Positions 61,958-64,000 of a stretch of 64,000 bases of DNA are shown here, in pieces. Position 1 is the first letter of the stretch; every line of letters begins with the position of its first letter. The notes below the pieces were generated by a model. It saw only the letters and a program-made list of their open reading frames with translations, ran no database searches and was not told the DNA's origin. Source of the stretch: Parvularculaceae bacterium (GTDB lineage Bacteria; Pseudomonadota; Alphaproteobacteria; Caulobacterales; Parvularculaceae); assembly GCA_028280115.1 (NCBI GenBank), contig JANQMJ010000019.1:60622-124621 (forward strand), written 5' to 3'. Position numbers and translations under genes: made by a program.

Positions 61958-64000
61958 TTACTGGAGCACCGACGGCGGCGGCAGGAACGTCTCGCCTTGT
62001 TGCAATGGAATATCCGGGATCGCAACGTTGCCGGCCCCGCCCGCACCGTCATTGAAATTGAAGAAAATGCCCGCCGAGTTGACCGGACTCATGACATCGA
62101 TCTCGCGAATGATAAAAAGCGCCGCATCAACATTACCGCCGGAAAAATCATCGCTGTCGAAACTGAAAACGCCAAGACCGTCAAACGCCTCGGCAAAACC
62201 AACCTCTCTGAGCGTTTCCGTAAAATTCAAAAGCGGGGGCGCGCCTATAGGGGCGCCGGGCAAGCGAACATCCGCCTGCACGAATGAATTGCCGCCGCCG
62301 ACGGTGCGGTTGGCGAAATTAATGTCGAACGACGCCGATGCCAAAACGATGGCGGAGTCGCCCGCAGCAGTCTCGAAGAAAGTTGACGTCACGACCCCCA
62401 TCTGATTGCTGTCAAATCGGAAGTCGATGGGTCCAAGCGGCCCGGCAGCCGCATCGAGATTAGCGACCGTTGCAATCGGCCCGCCCCGGCTCAATTCCTC
62501 GATCAATTCGATTTCCGTATAAAGGCGGTCAGTGTCTTCGACATTGACGATGGCTGCGATGGCGCCTTGCAAAATGCTGTTATCGGCGACAAGCGCCTGG
62601 CCTCTCAGGGCATTCGGGTCTGAGGTCAGGTTCGTCAGCGGGTAAAACGCCATGTTGAAAAGACCGCTGTCAAAGGCAACCGGCTGATCCAGTGCAATAA
62701 ACTGCGTAACGGTTTGCGGACCTATACCCGTTTGAGCGGGCGCCATTAACGCGAGGAAAGAATTTCCTCCGCCGACGGTTCGACTGTCAAAATCCACAAG
62801 AAGCTCCGCATAGCCGATGCCGTTCAACAGCGCCTGCGGCCCAAGGGTGTTAACGACAAAATCCGATGAGCCCGAGAGCAGCGACGAGCCCGATGACGCA
62901 AAGGAATCAATTTCGGCCGCCGACATAACGCTGGCGAGGTCGAAATCGAAATAAGCAAGATCGCCGGCGCCCGGCTCTAAAACAAGGTCGGTAAAAGACG
63001 CTATGGCGTTGTAAACGACGCTCTGATTATCGGTGTCGCTGAAATCGGCTTCGACGTCCACCGTGACGGTTCCGGACGGCCCCTGGCGGATAACCACCGT
63101 GTAAAGCGGCGTGTTGAAAGTCGAAAGACCACCCGCGCCGCTGGTGAAGGGGATTTGGTTGCTCGTCAGCAGCGCCTGAATATATGCGTCTTCAATCTCG
63201 TCCGGCACGTCTATATCCGCCGGATTGTCGATTGAAAGGTCGTTCGGATCCGTGACGCTGAAATCGAACTTGACGAAAGACGCCGCAATTTCCGGCGCAA
63301 TCGTCCGGTTCGCCCAGTCGATGCGAAGCTGAACGATCGCCACGCCCTGATCGGCGAGGACCGGGCCGGTTCCGTCATCGGTGAACAACTCCGCTTGCAT
63401 CAGCGCCAGAACAAACCCATCGGGCGTCGCCTGCTGCATCGCGGCAAAGTCCTCAAGCGCGTCGAGCGGCAGGATATCCCCGACATTGATCATCGGCGGC
63501 GGCGGTGGGGGCGGAGGAGGAGGCGGCGGGGATGTTTGATCTTGACATTCCGAAACCGGAATAGTCGATCCGCAGCCCTGGTCAGGCTGACTGGTTGTAT
63601 CGTCGCCTTCGCGCCGGCTGTCGTTTCTGGCGAATTGAGCGCCTAGATCGCCCTCTTGCGTTCCTTGTCCGGAAGCGCCCTCCGGATCGCCGGCGAACTG
63701 TTGACTGGTCTGCAGGCCGTCTTGTTCGGGAATGACCGGCACGAAGGACTGGTAAATCCGCCGCAATAGATCCGTCGGCGCGCGAAACGGCTCGGAAACG
63801 CCGTCGGGGCCCAAGGATACGACCCAGCCGGGCCGGCGCAGGCTAGCGATAATCGCTTCGCGGCTGTCCCCGGTCCAGAATTCGACCAGGCCGCGCGGTT
63901 CATAGCCGGTGTTGTCTTTCACCGGGCCTTCCAAGACCGCGTATACGACGCCGTCGACTTCGGCCAGCAAGACGCTGGTGCCGCGCACGCCCATGGTGAC
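61958..64000 (-). CDS. FecR-domain protein with repeated C-terminal beta units, 5' end beyond window
   Basis: The gene is open at the window end: the first residues seen are VTMGVRGTSVLLAEVDG, the C-terminal half of a FecR domain, so the true start lies outside. A run of 12 Pro (about 156-167 from the first Met) leads to three similar units, seen as IDWANRTIAP (about 225), VDFDSRTVGGGNSF (about 400) and INFANRTVGGGNSF (about 558), about 160-175 residues apart. It is probably exported, with the FecR part acting as sensor or scaffold for the CHASE2 cyclase downstream. Confidence 0.75.
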   Translation of the reverse strand, partial: VTMGVRGTSVLLAEVDGVVYAVLEGPVKDNTGYEPRGLVEFWTGDSREAIIASLRRPGWVVSLGPDGVSEPFRAPTDLLRRIYQSFVPVIPEQDGLQTSQQFAGDPEGASGQGTQEGDLGAQFARNDSRREGDDTTSQPDQGCGSTIPVSECQDQTSPPPPPPPPPPPPMINVGDILPLDALEDFAAMQQATPDGFVLALMQAELFTDDGTGPVLADQGVAIVQLRIDWANRTIAPEIAASFVKFDFSVTDPNDLSIDNPADIDVPDEIEDAYIQALLTSNQIPFTSGAGGLSTFNTPLYTVVIRQGPSGTVTVDVEADFSDTDNQSVVYNAIASFTDLVLEPGAGDLAYFDFDLASVMSAAEIDSFASSGSSLLSGSSDFVVNTLGPQALLNGIGYAELLVDFDSRTVGGGNSFLALMAPAQTGIGPQTVTQFIALDQPVAFDSGLFNMAFYPLTNLTSDPNALRGQALVADNSILQGAIAAIVNVEDTDRLYTEIELIEELSRGGPIATVANLDAAAGPLGPIDFRFDSNQMGVVTSTFFETAAGDSAIVLASASFDINFANRTVGGGNSFVQADVRLPGAPIGAPPLLNFTETLREVGFAEAFDGLGVFSFDSDDFSGGNVDAALFIIREIDVMSPVNSAGIFFNFNDGAGGAGNVAIPDIPLQQGETFLPPPSVLQ

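Overview
The window reads as the chromosome of a GC-rich alphaproteobacterium. Markers are rpmH-rnpA-yidC-engB, the alphaproteobacterial small families DUF2093 and DUF4170, a WaaA-LpxK-LpxL lipid A operon, and a leucine-degradation cluster of the proteobacterial type. Family-level placement (Parvularculales, Caulobacterales or Hyphomonadaceae relatives) is a guess. Almost all of it is ordinary chromosomal coding sequence. The exceptions are a few AT-richer, island-like insertions (about 15.2-16.6 kb, 30.8-31.9 kb, 38.9-39.4 kb) and many palindromic dispersed repeats.

Layout. 0-6.1 kb: leucine/isovalerate catabolism (thioesterase, mccB, liuC, mccA, mvaB). 6.1-9.2 kb: two exported hydrolases on the minus strand (serine beta-lactamase fold and an M49-type lipoprotein). 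9.4-13.5 kb: MltB-type transglycosylase, a GIY-YIG nuclease bracketed by inverted REP palindromes, mnmC. 13.8-18.8 kb: the two reverse-transsulfuration enzymes (cystathionine beta-synthase and a gamma-lyase-type enzyme) separated by SMR, ArsC-like and small exported genes. 19-20.4 kb: AGCS symporter. 20.6-24.8 kb (minus): xerC, engB, yidC, rnpA, rpmH. 25-30.5 kb: TVP38 protein plus flavin disulfide reductase, histidine kinase, gamma-glutamyltransferase lipoprotein. 30.7 kb: tRNA-Arg(ACG) with an AT-rich orphan membrane gene beside it. 32-36.6 kb: UbiD decarboxylase, amidotransferase, GST, oxygenase. 36.6-45.3 kb: PmbA, DUF4170, a phosphatase, an MltR-like protein, an MsbA-type exporter, then a DUF374 acyltransferase, waaA, lpxK and lpxL. 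45.5-46.8 kb: iron storage (bfr, bfd, with a Fur-like promoter) and an overlapping Kazal lipoprotein. 46.8-54.4 kb: M23 peptidase, DUF2093, xseA, a TPR protein, a TonB-like Glu/Pro-rich protein and purD. 54.4-55.9 kb: hydrolase remnant, UPF0016 protein, phosphotransferase. 56-64 kb: repeats, a Crp-family regulator, two tandem tiny membrane-peptide genes, DUF2007 and exported proteins, a CHASE2 adenylate cyclase, and a FecR-domain protein cut by the window end.

The most notable observation is at 57.4-58.05 kb. A tandem duplication of about 330 bp carries two unannotated 28-29 codon genes for hydrophobic peptides. Each lies behind an identical perfect CRP palindrome (TGTGA-N6-TCACA), with a conserved -10 hexamer exactly 21 nt downstream, which is the geometry of a class II CRP-activated promoter. 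The Crp-family gene next door keeps the Arg-Glu-x-x-x-Arg recognition-helix residues, and a class III adenylate cyclase with a FecR partner lies about 2 kb away. Together these could form a local cAMP-Crp-peptide circuit; this is an inference.

Other structural finds are a GIY-YIG gene between 31-bp inverted REP copies, three copies of an ArsC-like 5' end interleaved with small exported-protein genes, and a composite dispersed repeat present in opposite orientations at 17 kb and 56 kb.
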